NCBI GenBank assembly: GCA_022315425.1
Contig: JAIUPT010000024.1
Coordinates: 496,001-560,000, forward strand
DNA from: Pseudevernia furfuracea
Lineage: Eukaryota > Ascomycota > Lecanoromycetes > Lecanorales > Parmeliaceae
DNA length: 64,000 nucleotides
Direction of reading: 5' to 3'
Under the pieces are notes generated by a model that was not told where the DNA came from, searched no databases, and saw only the letters and a list, made by a program, of their open reading frames with translations. This document shows, piece by piece, positions 11,351 to 22,052 of the stretch; within the stretch, counting starts at the first letter, position 1, and every line of letters starts with the position of its first letter. The translations under genes and the position numbers were made by a program.

Positions 11351-11719
11351 ATGCTATTTTTCCTCCCCCTCCTCACGATCGCCATCTCCACCCTCGCAGC
11401 GGCTGGCCCGCTTCCTCTCCCTCTTAGTAATGCGCTCAAGATCCGGGTACCCTTTTCAGTGAGTCTGACTTCTTTTCCTGTTCCACCGTCGAAATCAGAG
11501 CTTACTAACCGCCCCCTCTGTCGAAAGTCAGGCCGGGGAAGCAGTCTCAGCGAGCAGTTCAAGCCCGGATCCGGGAGCGGTGCCATTCACACCGAAGACC
11601 ACCAAGGCCTCGCTGCCCTGTCCAAGCGCGGCTGGTGGTCTGATCATTACCATGATTTCATGTGCCACACCGATATAGTGTTTGATGGAATTTGTAGTTG
11701 TCCGGGCTATGATTGTTGA
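11351..11719 (+). CDS. Kex2-type secreted small cysteine peptide precursor, 99 aa
   Basis: Exons 11351-11458 and 11528-11719 are separated by a 69-nt intron with a GTGAGT donor, a textbook branch site (CTTACTAACC) and an AAG acceptor. The product has a hydrophobic signal peptide (MLFFLPLLTIAISTLAAAG, residues 1-19). A propeptide to about residue 70 follows, then a dibasic KR site in 'LSKRGWW'. What remains is a 29-residue Trp/His/Asp-rich peptide that carries four Cys in a C..C-x-C..C order ending at the stop. This is the build of a Kex2-processed secreted peptide such as an effector or antimicrobial peptide. No homologue is recognised and the role is unknown. The ATG is the first one after in-frame 5' sequence and gives the signal peptide. 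Confidence 0.7.
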   Translation: MLFFLPLLTIAISTLAAAGPLPLPLSNALKIRVPFSVSLTSFPVPPSKSELTNRPLCRKSGRGSSLSEQFKPGSGSGAIHTEDHQGLAALSKRGWWSDHYHDFMCHTDIVFDGICSCPGYDC

Positions 11720-11954
11720 GGGTCGTTCTGTGTACCGTGGCTTGCTAGTGCAGTGAATGCTACATGTGTATTAGAATGGGTTTTTCACATTGATGGAAGG
11801 GTATCTGACGAGTGTGAAGGAGCATGGGAGAGAGAGGAGTCTATTTTACTCTTGGCTTCTTTGAAGTAGCATCATCCCAGGAGTCGGGAACCCAACACCA
11901 CCACGAAACGGCCCTTACCCTTCCAGCCAACACCACATTCGTACACTTAGTCAC

Positions 11955-12509
11955 TCACTCCTCGCCCACCACATGCGTCTCCCCTCCCCTTCCCGCCATC
12001 CCCATCTCCGGCATCTCCGTCCCCTCCGTCTGCAATTGCTTCCTCAGCACGCGCTCAGCCCTGTACATTCTATAGAACCTCCTCACCAAAAACCACATCA
12101 ACCCTAGCAAAGCCAGTATGAACACCCCAAACACAATCGACAGCACCTGAAACGCATCGACGTGCTTCCTCACCGGCACATGCGAGGGGAGCGTTGGGCA
12201 GGAGGGCGTAGGGACGGGGAGGAGCGACGTGTGGCTATCGATGATGATAGTTGTGGGAGGCGCTGGTGTTTGCGTTTCTGTGATTGTGGTTCGGGATGTG
12301 GTTGTTGATGTGTCTGTGATGGTGGTGGTGATGTGGATGAATGAGGTGTCGAGGATCGAGACTGTTTTTTCAATCGTGTCGGTTTGGTAGACCGTCACTT
12401 CGTCCGTGACGAAGACTGTTACTCCGGCGTTGGTGGTGATGGTGATGGTGTCGGGCCCTTTTGGGACGCGGGGGGCGAGGGTTACGGTTGGGATGATGGG
12501 ATCTGCCAT
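11955..12509 (-). CDS. Single-pass membrane protein with Thr-rich ectodomain, 184 aa
   Basis: An uninterrupted 184-residue frame. Residues 1-105 are rich in Thr, Ser, Ile and Val ('TTTITDTSTTTSRTT'), as in O-mannosylated fungal surface proteins. A transmembrane helix follows at about residues 120-143 ('VLSIVFGVFILALLGLMWFLV') and then a basic, Arg-rich cytosolic tail. There is no cleavable signal peptide, so the helix would act as the signal-anchor or stop-transfer. I do not recognise the family. Overlapping frames on the same strand are less protein-like. A (GAGT)n tract lies about 85 bp upstream. Confidence 0.5.
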   Translation of the reverse strand: MADPIIPTVTLAPRVPKGPDTITITTNAGVTVFVTDEVTVYQTDTIEKTVSILDTSFIHITTTITDTSTTTSRTTITETQTPAPPTTIIIDSHTSLLPVPTPSCPTLPSHVPVRKHVDAFQVLSIVFGVFILALLGLMWFLVRRFYRMYRAERVLRKQLQTEGTEMPEMGMAGRGGETHVVGEE

Positions 12510-12592
12510 GGTTGAGTGTGTTGGAGTGAGTGGCTTGGGTGGTTTGAGGATCCTTCTTCGCTAGGCGGAGTGGTGGTCGAGATGCTAGAGGG

Positions 12593-12612
12593 AGTGAGTG
12601 AGTGAGTGAGTG
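12593..12612 (+). repeat. (GAGT)n microsatellite
   Basis: About five perfect copies of GAGT upstream of the membrane-protein gene. Confidence 0.8.
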
Positions 12613-13763
12613 GATGACGCGTCTGGTTGATCCAAACAATTGAACGTAAATTGGAGACTGGGATGAGTCTTTATGTTTTTGGTCTTGTACTGATAACAAA
12701 GGGAACAAGCGCTGGGAGTCGTCCTTTGTGAAGAACAAAGTCAGCGTTTCTGCAATGCAATGGGATTATTTGCGCATGCTTAAAGGACAAAGAACGTTGG
12801 TGTCCCATTGCGATCCACTGTTCTTCACGGCTATGCCTTGTTGATTTTGCATGAATGCTAGCGAAGTGTAACCAGAAACAAAGTTCAGGATAGGAACCAA
12901 TCCAAGAAAAGTGTCTACGAACACCAAGAATGAAAACAAAGATGTGAAGCTTCCTCTCATACTCCTGATGGAGAAAGGTCTTTCACAATTTCCTATGTCG
13001 TATGAGGATCTCAGACAGCCACTGCGACTAAGCAGATTCGGCGCATAGCCGCCAGTGGGTTAGAGTAGAGCAGTCAAAGTGAAGATGCTGTTTACAGGAA
13101 ATTGTGCGATACACATCTGCTCAAGCGTGTTCCATCCAGGTGTAGGCTGGTTGATCTTCATGGGAAGGGTCCAACCATTCGTACTAAGGCTGCTACCGGT
13201 AGGACTGTAGTCCACGTTGACATTTGCGTAGAGGCCAAGCCAATTAAGACCTTCCAAGAAGTCGTCACAGTTCTGGTGTTTCGCGAAGAACTCGTAAGTC
13301 ATGTATACACCGTTGCCTAAATACTGCCGTTTAACGCTTTCCTCTTTGGCTACTGATTCGTCCCAGAAATCAAGCAAGGGACACCCGTAAAGTCTTCGGG
13401 GGGGGAGGAAGTTTGATCGGTCCCGGCGTACCGGCTGTCGCTGAAGCCGATAGGGGGACGTAGTCCGTAAGCTGCGTCGATGTCCTGCGGGGAATTGATA
13501 ATCGCTTTTCCACGCTATGTATGCACTAAAACTGAGCAATTGTGATCACACGACTCTCGGAGAAATAGGCTTTGAATAATGATGTCTTAGGATGACAAAA
13601 ATAATGAAATGAGGAAGAGCGGGGAATTCAGTCTCTGAACATTAGCCGCTGAAGCCTTCGACTGACCCTTAGAATTTAATCTCCTATACGAAGAAGAAAA
13701 AGAAGACGATACGCATTCGTCAGTCTTGCACTATACGAAACACATCTCTTCTCTAGATTATCG
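12613..13763. other. Mostly unassigned stretch
   Basis: It holds the doubtful 159-codon frame listed separately and a 64-codon hydrophobic frame at 12766-12960 (minus). An 8-base G run occurs near 13398. No known family is recognised. Confidence 0.4.
13060..13539 (-). CDS. Doubtful hypothetical protein, 159 aa
   Basis: The 159-codon frame has an Arg-rich, poor-looking N-terminal half. Its C-terminal half looks like genuine protein ('LEGLNWLGLYANVNVDYSP', 'PTPGWNTLEQMCIAQF'). A run of G at about 13398 interrupts the middle and may mark a frameshift. It could be the 3' end of a decayed or spliced gene. No function can be given. Confidence 0.25.
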   Translation of the reverse strand: MLSFSAYIAWKSDYQFPAGHRRSLRTTSPYRLQRQPVRRDRSNFLPPRRLYGCPLLDFWDESVAKEESVKRQYLGNGVYMTYEFFAKHQNCDDFLEGLNWLGLYANVNVDYSPTGSSLSTNGWTLPMKINQPTPGWNTLEQMCIAQFPVNSIFTLTALL

Positions 13764-14777
13764 CAAGTTCTCTCTACTATAGCCTTGGAGGCTCTCTTAG
13801 GAACGACGGAGAACCATGACTCCTTCATCGCCGAATTCGCCCCCATCCAGGCCAGATGGAGTCTGCGAGAAAGATTCGACACTTGCCGCGAGGATCTCCC
13901 CTTGCGCGAAGTCTAGACCGTCAAGATGACCCCCGGCAGTTCCCTGGTCTGCTGTACCAAGATCTCTATGCTTTATGTACGGCTGCACAATGGATTGGAC
14001 CTCAGCTGGAAGATTTCTTGCTCGCGCACGAACAAGTCACCACAGAACTAAACTCAATCACTGATAATCCATTGGTAGACTTCGCTGACCAAAAGACTGA
14101 CCATGGTAACTTCCAAGCCACATCGATCCCTCCAGCGATGGAAAAGACGAGATTGTCGCTCCGACTGCTCGGCAAAATCCTGTTCGCCCAATGCTCCGAA
14201 CTCATCAATCCTATGCTCAACAACGGAACACCCTCAAGCTCTCGACCTGCGTGTCTTTCAGAAGACGTATTTCCAAGCGCTAGAGCCAGCCCTCTATACG
14301 GCGAGCCACAAGACCTTCAGTCACCTCTTGTCCAAGACTGAGCATAGGCAGCTCCACGTGAGCCTTTGCGAGCACACTCAAGTAACATGGCACGCGAGAA
14401 CCGCTACGCCCATCTGGTCGACTCCGCCCTCGCAGTAATGGCGCGGTTCTTCATTTCTTCTCCCAAGCTTGCCACTGGCACCGCTCTCGAGGCTCTAGCG
14501 ATGTGGAGGAAACTAGCCTTTGCCTACGTCGCCGAAACGTACTCTACCACGTGCACCCGCTTCTTCGAGAGCCAGAACACCGTCGGCTACCTCAGCCACG
14601 CCACTTGAAGATTGTACATCTACGTGCGCAAAAACCCTTGATATACCACTCCATCAAGGACTCCAAGACCACCGAACCCCGAAAGACGAGGAAAGTACGT
14701 TGACCATAGGCTCCTAGATCGCTGTCATCTACGAAACGCTTCGCGACGGCCGTCTTCACGAGCTGATAATGGAGAGC
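13764..14777 (+). pseudogene. Broken phenylalanine/aromatic ammonia-lyase copy
   Basis: Segments in different frames follow the order of a fungal phenylalanine ammonia-lyase. 'ALEALLG' is followed after a frameshift by 'HPGQMESARKIRHL', then 'AAQWIGPQLEDFLLAHEQVTTEL', 'ITDNPLVDFADQKTDHGNFQAT' and 'AQCSELINPMLNNGTP'. The next segment, 'QALDLRVFQ', is the region that normally lies several dozen residues further on, so an internal piece is deleted. After more frame changes come 'ALAVMARFF' and 'TLDIPLHQGL', then a stop before 'IAVIYETLRDGRLHE'. The N-terminal third with the MIO-forming Ala-Ser-Gly is absent. The intact enzyme would deaminate phenylalanine to cinnamate. This copy cannot encode it. 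Confidence 0.88.
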
Positions 14778-15158
14778 TTAGTCGAGGCTGACGCAGATAG
14801 CTCCAGCCGCTACGAAAGAGGTGACTGAAACAGTAGGCCTGTTCAACGAATGGACTGGGATTGACAGAGGAGCCGAGGCCATTGAGCTTGGTCATGCGGA
14901 GCAGCGAGAGTGGGCGATCGTGGAGGACAAGCGAAGGCATTCTATTGCGTCTGTGGCATTGAACACATTGTGGGGACAGATTAGTATTGTCGTAGAGTAT
15001 GGAAAACCTGGATGAGATTCGAAGGAGTTATGATTCAGCAAAAATGTGGGTTGATGCTCTGGTGTGAGGGTCGTGGAACTGAGTAATCCGTTCATCCAAC
15101 GAGCTGACATCAGCCCGCGGCAGTCATGAACTCCCCTCGACGAGAATCCGAGAAAGCG
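14778..15158. other. Intergenic, nothing recognised
   Basis: A short gap between the ammonia-lyase relic and the convergent transcription factor gene. No gene or repeat is seen. Confidence 0.6.
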
Positions 15159-16754
15159 TCAGGATGTGCTTTTTCTAACGCGCAACCCAAAGGTAAGGTT
15201 GCGCTGGCCGAGTTGATCGAGCAAAGCAGAGCACCAATGAGCTTGACCGTCATCGCATGTTTGAAAATGATTCCGCGCTATCCATACCGGAAGCAAAACG
15301 AGAGTCTTACCGATGACTCCGTTTTCGGGATTCAGGCAGAAGCGTACCGACTGGCGAATGTTGGTCGCGAATAAATAAGAGAACCCCATGTAACTTTCGA
15401 GCTTGGAGGTGTCGTAAAGCGGATCACAAAGGTCACATGTTTCAATGTTTGCAGTTCCTGAACATCCCTGTAGTTTTCGAAGAAGTTCGACGATGGATTC
15501 ATAGAGAAGGATCATGGATGACCAATACAGCAGGTAGAGCCGCGCAGTGTATAGGTTCGGAAATGAGATTCCCGGCTGCGTTGTTTCAGGATTGCAATTC
15601 TCTTGTTGTATTGAGGCACTAGTGGGCTGAGTGAGTGAGAGCTGAGCGGCCATGATTTGAAACCAGTCAAGAAATGCGTTCTCCATGCGAAAAGCCATCT
15701 GAAGAAGGGTTGACCACCTCTCGTACGCTTCGACGCTCGCTGGTAGCTCCATTAATACATCGCTCTGCTGAAGTACTGTCGGAAGAGAGGTGATCATGCG
15801 CAGTAATCCTCCATAGATCGGGTCACCAATTCTGTCGACAGTACTTCGCCACCACTTGGATGTGGAGAAACAAGATGGTTGCCGGGCTCCAAGAGCGTCG
15901 AAAATGCAGAGAGTCTCGAGAAAATGAAAAGATATTTGATGACCAAAGGAACACACGTCAAGCTCGGGGAAGGCGTTGAGGTAGGAAGAGGCTCCTTCGA
16001 TATGGTACATCCAGCCACGGCTTTCGTTGGCGTCGGTTCCCTGGAGCAGTTCGTACGCGGCAAGGACCATCGCCGCAGCGAAAATTTCAGCCCTAAAAGC
16101 TTTAGTAGGTTGAGCTAATACTCCCTGAAGCGCTTGCAAGGCCCTGTTGTAGAAAGTAAGACTGCTTTGTAATAGCCAACGTTCGTGTTTGACGTGGCCG
16201 ATCTGCATGAGGCAGAGAGCTTGGATGGAAGAGTCTAGGACATGATTGATGTTGACAAGGTCTGGGATCAGTTGAGCCCAGTGCGGGCCAGTCTCGAGAG
16301 CAACAGGATCTCGACCCTGTTGGACGGGCAGGAAGGTGGTGGCAGCGTTTGATGTGAATTGCTGGCGAGATACTTGAGCAGCATTAATCTCTGGAGGCAA
16401 TTCGACCAAAGATTTGAAGCTTCTGAACATGGTCGAGTCCTGGTCTATCTTCGAAGATGCCTTTACTTTACCAGAACAACCCACTAATCGGCGGCCACGA
16501 TCATTTTTCATGAGGTCATATTGCTGCTCTGGCGGGGGATCAAGATCTGTGTCCAGTAGGTGCGAAGGTTTATGCCGCCCCCGTTGTTCCAACACGAAAG
16601 TATAAGGCTTCTTTGACGCTATCGGGGACTCATCTGATCTACCGCTGGAGTGCTTGCGTTGTCGATAAGCCTGAACATTGCGGCGTACTTGGGCTCTTCG
16701 AGCTAGCTTGGCTTCTTCATTGGTTCGTTGGATGGGCGGACGTCCTCGAGGCAT
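15159..16754 (-). CDS. Fungal transcription factor with bZIP-like basic region, 531 aa
   Basis: A single-exon frame of 531 residues. The N-terminus (MPRGRPPIQRTNEEAKLARRAQ, then VRRNVQAYRQRK) resembles the basic region of fungal bZIP/AP-1-like factors (N-x-x-A-Q-x-A-x-R-x-R-K style), with Asn and Gln in the DNA-contact positions. It is followed at once by a Ser-rich stretch, so a long leucine zipper is not evident. The remaining roughly 400 residues are helical and resemble the fungal-specific regulatory region (Fungal_trans_2/DUF3468): 'EIFAAAMVLAAYELLQG', 'HIEGASSYLNAF'. The role is probably nuclear gene control. The ammonia-lyase relic next door might once have been a neighbour target, but that is speculation. 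A decamer repeat just upstream of the ATG may lie in its leader or promoter. Confidence 0.75.
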   Translation of the reverse strand: MPRGRPPIQRTNEEAKLARRAQVRRNVQAYRQRKHSSGRSDESPIASKKPYTFVLEQRGRHKPSHLLDTDLDPPPEQQYDLMKNDRGRRLVGCSGKVKASSKIDQDSTMFRSFKSLVELPPEINAAQVSRQQFTSNAATTFLPVQQGRDPVALETGPHWAQLIPDLVNINHVLDSSIQALCLMQIGHVKHERWLLQSSLTFYNRALQALQGVLAQPTKAFRAEIFAAAMVLAAYELLQGTDANESRGWMYHIEGASSYLNAFPELDVCSFGHQISFHFLETLCIFDALGARQPSCFSTSKWWRSTVDRIGDPIYGGLLRMITSLPTVLQQSDVLMELPASVEAYERWSTLLQMAFRMENAFLDWFQIMAAQLSLTQPTSASIQQENCNPETTQPGISFPNLYTARLYLLYWSSMILLYESIVELLRKLQGCSGTANIETCDLCDPLYDTSKLESYMGFSYLFATNIRQSVRFCLNPENGVIGKTLVLLPVWIARNHFQTCDDGQAHWCSALLDQLGQRNLTFGLRVRKSTS

Positions 16755-16760
16755 TTTCTA

Positions 16761-16786
16761 GTCACAGTCAGTCACAGTCAGTCACA
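16761..16786 (-). repeat. GTCACAGTCA direct repeat upstream of the transcription factor start
   Basis: Two full copies and one partial copy of a 10-bp unit lie 7-32 bp upstream of the start codon of the minus-strand transcription factor gene. Confidence 0.7.
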
Positions 16787-18373
16787 AATTGAGAGAATGT
16801 TGAAAGCAGCAGCAACGAATGCTTGCTTCATGCTACCGTGAGTCTCCAAGTCTTGATGGATGATGACAGATGGACGGGATCCAACCAATGCTTACCTAAG
16901 TAGCTTACTATTCCGATTCTTGAGCTAGTCTCAATAGAGTCTAGTGTCGAAGCTTATCTTATCGATCCCGATCCCTTGCTATGTATTTCTTTCCAAGGTA
17001 TGGCGGTACTGTAGATTTCTCACCCTTTCTCAACAACAAAGCTTTGAGCCCGGAAGAAAGACAGGCATACGTCTTAAGACAATGGACTTGTGCATAGGTG
17101 TCGGTAAGCCAACACTCGTAAGCGCTAGTATCAATTGGGTCTAGTGTTATGGCATGTGAAGACCAATTTCTGTACATAGAATCCTTCTTCTTTAGACATC
17201 ACATAGGAATACAAATACCAGTGATAGGTCTCATAGCAGTAACTGCATACCAGGATATTTACCAACAATAGGTCTGTTTGTACCTTCAATTTAGCCGCAA
17301 GCAGTATGTGGATCGAAGATATTTGAAAGAGATGTTGTTGCATCAGCAGTATCTTACAATCTATCTGTCCCAGGTAGATTCAGCCGCCATCTGTGTCAAG
17401 ATCTGGAAGTTCTCTGCCGGGTATGTGGTGGAACCGAGGCACAATCCAAGCACTGGCACACCACCATCTTCAAAGCCTAGAGCCCAGTCTTCAGGGCCTC
17501 AAGACGTGGATTGTGATCTGATTCAGCAGACTGAGCCTCTCAGCCTCCTCGATCATGCCCGTGAACAAACGGAAGGCCACACGTAGTGGAAACTGACCTC
17601 GGAGAATTGAAGACACTCCGGCAACTCGGTCCAGCTCGACAAGCCTCGTGACGAGGAATACATTTCCAAGCACATGGCTGCCATATCCGCAGCGCACAAT
17701 GGCATTCAGTGTCCGAGACATCGGTCTGATTTGTACTAGGCGTCGTTTTGTTTTTGGCCCCATCGAGTCCGAATACGGGAGATGGCCATGGTCCGATACG
17801 CGTGAGACAAACCATCTGCCGAACATGTCCACGAGAAATGCTTCGAGATGAGTTTGCAGGCTTCGCGGCTAATTGGCTGATTGTTTTGCGCCTCTCGGAA
17901 GTGGCTCAGGCTGGGGTGCATGATGACCTGCCTGAACAGGAAACTGGCTTTCTCGGTCTAACCCATTCTTAGCCTTATCAAGATGCTGCAGCCACACGAT
18001 TCATTCACTTTCAAAAAAAGCGATTCTAGCTCCCGTCCGATATAAAACTGCGCGTTCCATTGAACCCGGATTTGCACAGCATCGACGTCATGGAAAAAAG
18101 TATTAGCCAATGGTTGTAACCATTGCGCATATCAGCTTCAGCGGACGCGCTCGTTTGCGACCATGTTCTGTCATGTGTCTGCATCAGATGAGGAAGCTCA
18201 GCAAGAACTGGCAAGAACTGGGATTTTCTCCGAAAGCCAAGAAAGTCTAGAAGACCTAGACTATGTCTCGGAGCCTTTTGCCACTCCCACTGCCGAGTAT
18301 ATGTATCTGTGTTTGGTCGCCATTCTACGACTTCCCGTTTAGAAAACGTCATTGGTTTCTCTAGTCCCTCAAG
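16787..18373. other. Divergent intergenic region without a clear gene
   Basis: It lies between the transcription factor and the S53 peptidase and probably holds both promoters. Frames of 102 codons (17278-17586, plus) and 113 codons (17491-17832, minus) overlap each other and show no domain. I do not call them genes. Confidence 0.45.
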
Positions 18374-20719
18374 ATGCATTTTCAAGCTCTTATGTTTTTT
18401 GGCACGGTGGCGCTTACTGCAACGGCCGCTCCTACTCGCCCATCTCATGTTGTGCACGAGAAGCGTCAGTCTCAACCACTCAATTGGCAAAACTACTCGC
18501 GAGTCGATCCTTCAACTGTCCTACCCGTCCGCATTGGCCTGACCCAGAGCAACCTTGACAAGGGCCGGACTCTACTTGATGAAGTGTGAGCATTCCCCGT
18601 CATTTTGACGATCAATCTCATCTGCATGAAACCTTTTTTTCCCTTCTCGATGGATGAAGGTTTCCAGATTTCTCCGATTTTAGTCATATGATCATCTCAT
18701 TTCAGAGCAATGGCTACATTGACCAGCTAAAAAAGCCCTAGATCACTTACATGGCTTCTATACTAACTGAAGATTTAGTTCAAATCCTGCATCACCTAAG
18801 TATGGTCAGCATTACACTGTGGAAAAGATTCATGAAATCTTCGCTCCGCACCAGAATACCGTCGAAACGGTGAGCGCCTGGCTACACGATTCCGGAATCG
18901 CAGCACACCGCATATCCCAGTCCGTCAACAAACAATGGCTCCAATTTGATGCTACCACTTCCGAGATGGAAGCGTTAATTAAGACTGAGTATTACAACTA
19001 CGCCCATTATGGTACCGGTAAGACCAATGTTGGATGCGACGAGTAAGCAATTACCAGTCATACTTGGGAAATAATGTGTTGACCAGTTGATAGATACTCT
19101 CTCCCACACAATGTCCGAGAGCATGTAGATTACATCACTCCTGGCTTGAAGCTCTTGACCCCCTCGAAATCTAGGAAAGACCCAGAATTACAGAAGCGGA
19201 TCTTTGGTGTGACGAGCAAGAACCAGCACATCACTAAGCCAAAGCTGAAGGCGTTGCCCGAGACACTTGCTTCAATCTTGGCGGCCCCTCTAAGCGCCGT
19301 TTGTGACGTAGCTGCGATCCCGTTGTGTATCAAGACCCTTTACAACATCACAACGCCAACAAAGAATGCTGCCGGCAATCAATTGGGAATCTTCGAGGAT
19401 TTGGACGACATGTACAGCCAGGATGATCTCAACTCGTTTTTCTTGTCCCTTGCACCCAATATCCCACAAGGCACCCACCCAACCCTCGATAGTGTTGACG
19501 GCGCGACTGCTCCAGTCGCCAACGTGGCCGATGCTGGGCCTGAATCTGACCTGGATTTCCAAATCTCTTATCCTATCATCTACCCGCAAAACTCCATCCT
19601 CTTCCAGACTGACGACGATGTTTATGAAGCCAACTATACCTATGAAGGCTTCTTGAACAATTTCCTTGATGCAATTGATGGCTCCTACTGCTCCTACTCG
19701 GCCTTCGGCGAGACCGGGAACAGTGTTCTTGATCCCCCGTATCCCGACCCTCAAGCTGGTGGTTTCAAGGGCTCGCTCGAATGCGGCATTTACAAGCCAA
19801 CCAATGTCATCTCTATCTCGTACGGCGGTCAGGAAGCCGATCTACCACCATCCTACCAAGAACGCCAATGCAACGAATATATGAAACTCGGCATGCAGGG
19901 AATCTCGCTCGTCGTGGCTTCCGGCGACTCCGGCGTAGCGGGTCCCGCGGGCGACGACAACGCTGACGGCTGTCTTGGTCCTACTGGCAAAATATTCTCG
20001 CCCGACTTCCCTGCCACTTGCCCATATCTTACGACCGCCGGTGCCACCTTCCTCCCTCCAGGTGGTGACGTGACTAAAGACCAAGAAGTTGCTGTCACTC
20101 GTTTCCCATCTGGTGGCGGCTTCTCCAACATCTACCCTATTCCCAGCTACCAAGCCAGCGCGGTATCGAAGTACTTTGCGACCGCTGGGACCCAGTACCC
20201 GTACTATACCGGCGTCAACAACAGTAACATTGGTGCGAACGGCGGTATCTACAACAAGGCCGGGCGTGGCTACCCAGATGTCTCTGCTATTGGCGACAAT
20301 GTCGTCATCTTCAACGCCGGCGCACCCACGCTCATCGGTGGTACATCGGCTGCGGCGCCCGTCTTTGCCTCCGTCTTAAATCGAATCAATGAGGAGAGGA
20401 TTGCTGTAGGGAAGAAGACTATCGGCTTTGTCAACCCGACGTTGGTGAGTACCGCTTACGATGTTGAGTAATTGCTGTGTACGGTTTTGCTGATCTTGGT
20501 AATAGTACTCCAACCCACAAGTCCTCCACGACATCACCAATGGCAGCAATCCGGGCTGTGGAACCCAAGGGTTTACGGTCGCTAAGGGATGGGATCCCGG
20601 TAAGCGCACCCGAGCTCCTCGCTTTGGTGGTGATACTGACAGGGCTACCCAAACTAGTCACTGGATTAGGCACGCCAAATTACCCCGCGATGTTGAGTTT
20701 GTTCATGAGCATGCCGTGA
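18374..20719 (+). CDS. Secreted S53 (sedolisin / tripeptidyl-peptidase-like) serine peptidase, 660 aa
   Basis: Five exons (18374-18585, 18779-19042, 19094-20444, 20506-20599, 20658-20719) join in phase. The introns are 193, 51, 61 and 58 nt. The product starts with a signal peptide (MHFQALMFFGTVALTATAA), a KR site at about residue 30, and an activation prodomain. The catalytic domain shows the sedolisin triad. Glu and Asp lie in 'PESDLDF' (about residue 308), an oxyanion Asp in 'ASGDSGVAGPAGDD' (about 436), and the nucleophile Ser in 'GGTSAAAPV' (about 576). The end has 'GWDPVTGLGTPNYP', a hallmark of the calcium-binding region; the last intron is placed so that this motif is continuous. Such enzymes work at acid pH outside the cell or in the vacuole and release tripeptides or cut proteins. 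The gene appears intact. Confidence 0.92.
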
Positions 20720-21001
20720 GACATGAAATGAGTCACCCTTCCTGATGCCCGTTTCTTGTACTTTCACAAACCTTTCGGTTGTAAAGAATATTTGTACTTT
20801 AGTGATATCTCCGACCTAGCTACACCCCTCTTTTGTTTGTGTATCGCTGAAAAGGGACATATCACAATGGCGTTCGGACCCAGTGCGCCACCATGCAAGT
20901 GGTTTCTCCCTTTCCCCTTTCCCTATATCCACTACCACTAACCATGCCAACTCAATCTTCTGCACATCTATTATCTACACTCCCAGGCGCCAAAAACCCC
21001 C

Positions 21002-21793
21002 TTACGCCCCATCATCAACCAGTCGATCAAAAACATGATCTTCGTATGTTGGAGGAGCTTCTTCAAGCACATCAATCTGACTCCCTCCCAAAGGCTGCCC
21101 CGGGCCCTCCTGACGCTCCAACACCTGACCTTCATACACGGGAGGCGGCAGCGCCTCAACCCCATACCGTCCTCGGATCGACTGACGCCGAGGACTTCGT
21201 TCGTATCGAAGGACATCGGAATCGGTTCCGTACGAGTGTTGCAGTTGGAGCGATCGGCGCCGCGGGAAAAGACGCCGCGGGAACTGACGCGGAGGTAATC
21301 GATCGGGAGTAGCGGGGATGTCTTCATCCCAGTCGGACACGTATCCTCTCCGCACCGCGCAACCCCGAGGACGCGGGCGCTGAGATAGATACTCTGCGAA
21401 GCTGGCGATGGTTTCATCTTCATCTTCATCTTCATCTTCATCTTCATCGTGGTCATACCCATACACATATTCCTCCTCGTTCTCTCCCCGCAAACTCCGT
21501 GCCCGCTGCCGCTGGATTAGGGGACCTGGGAACCGCAGTCTGTCTCCCTCATTCTCCGAGTACACTAATGGCAGAGACTGACGTCGTGGGCGCGGGGGCT
21601 GAGTGCACTGCCGTCTGTATCTTGGCACTGCTGCACCGTGCGCGTTCGAATATTCCAGTTGCAAAGGTCGGTGCCGTGTGGTTTGGCGCTGGGAGAGCTG
21701 GGCTTGGGATACGGGACGTGCTGGAACGGGGGCCTCGTTGGGGTAGTCGCCGATGTAGATGCCGTTGACTAGGCAGGAGAATTTGGCACCCAT
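21002..21793 (-). CDS. Probable N-myristoylated PPxY-motif protein, 263 aa
   Basis: The frame is open further upstream, but I choose the ATG at 21793 because it gives MGAKFSC: Gly2, a small residue at position 6 and a nearby Cys. That is a classic N-myristoylation plus palmitoylation signal. The 66 upstream codons are Thr/Pro-rich and look like leader. The body is Arg- and Pro-rich with an acidic run 'DEDEDEDEDEDE' encoded by a (GATGAA)n-type microsatellite at 21417-21450. Near the C-terminus are two PPxY motifs (PPVY in 'LPPPVYEGQ', PPTY in 'APPTYEDH'), which are ligands for WW domains such as those of Nedd4/Rsp5 ubiquitin ligases. It could be a plasma-membrane-tethered adaptor for ubiquitin ligase recruitment. 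That role is inference; no family is recognised. Confidence 0.55.
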   Translation of the reverse strand: MGAKFSCLVNGIYIGDYPNEAPVPARPVSQAQLSQRQTTRHRPLQLEYSNAHGAAVPRYRRQCTQPPRPRRQSLPLVYSENEGDRLRFPGPLIQRQRARSLRGENEEEYVYGYDHDEDEDEDEDEDETIASFAEYLSQRPRPRGCAVRRGYVSDWDEDIPATPDRLPPRQFPRRLFPRRRSLQLQHSYGTDSDVLRYERSPRRQSIRGRYGVEALPPPVYEGQVLERQEGPGQPLGGSQIDVLEEAPPTYEDHVFDRLVDDGA

Positions 21794-22052
21794 TGTTGGC
21801 GGGGGAGTTGTGCAGTGGATGGGTGGGGTCATGGGGGTTGGGGAATGAGTGGTGGGGTTCAAGTAGATAATGGTGTGGGGGAGGGTGCTATCGATGGAAG
21901 AGGGAGGTGTTGTGGGGGTTTGGGTGTTGAGGTGCGTCACTATCCTATATCTCTTAAGAAGAAATACGACTCGCACACCCAAAAACCGCAATCATCCCCA
22001 AAAATAAAGGTCAAGACTTATCTATCACACATCTCAAGATAACCCCCCTCCC

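Noticed and set aside
17491..17832. 113-codon minus-strand ORF
   Set aside because: It has no domain, overlaps several other frames of similar length, and shows no splice context; composition alone is not enough to call a gene.
21794..21991. Upstream start for the PPxY protein
   Set aside because: The extra 66 residues are low-complexity Thr/Pro and the internal start gives a textbook myristoylation signal.
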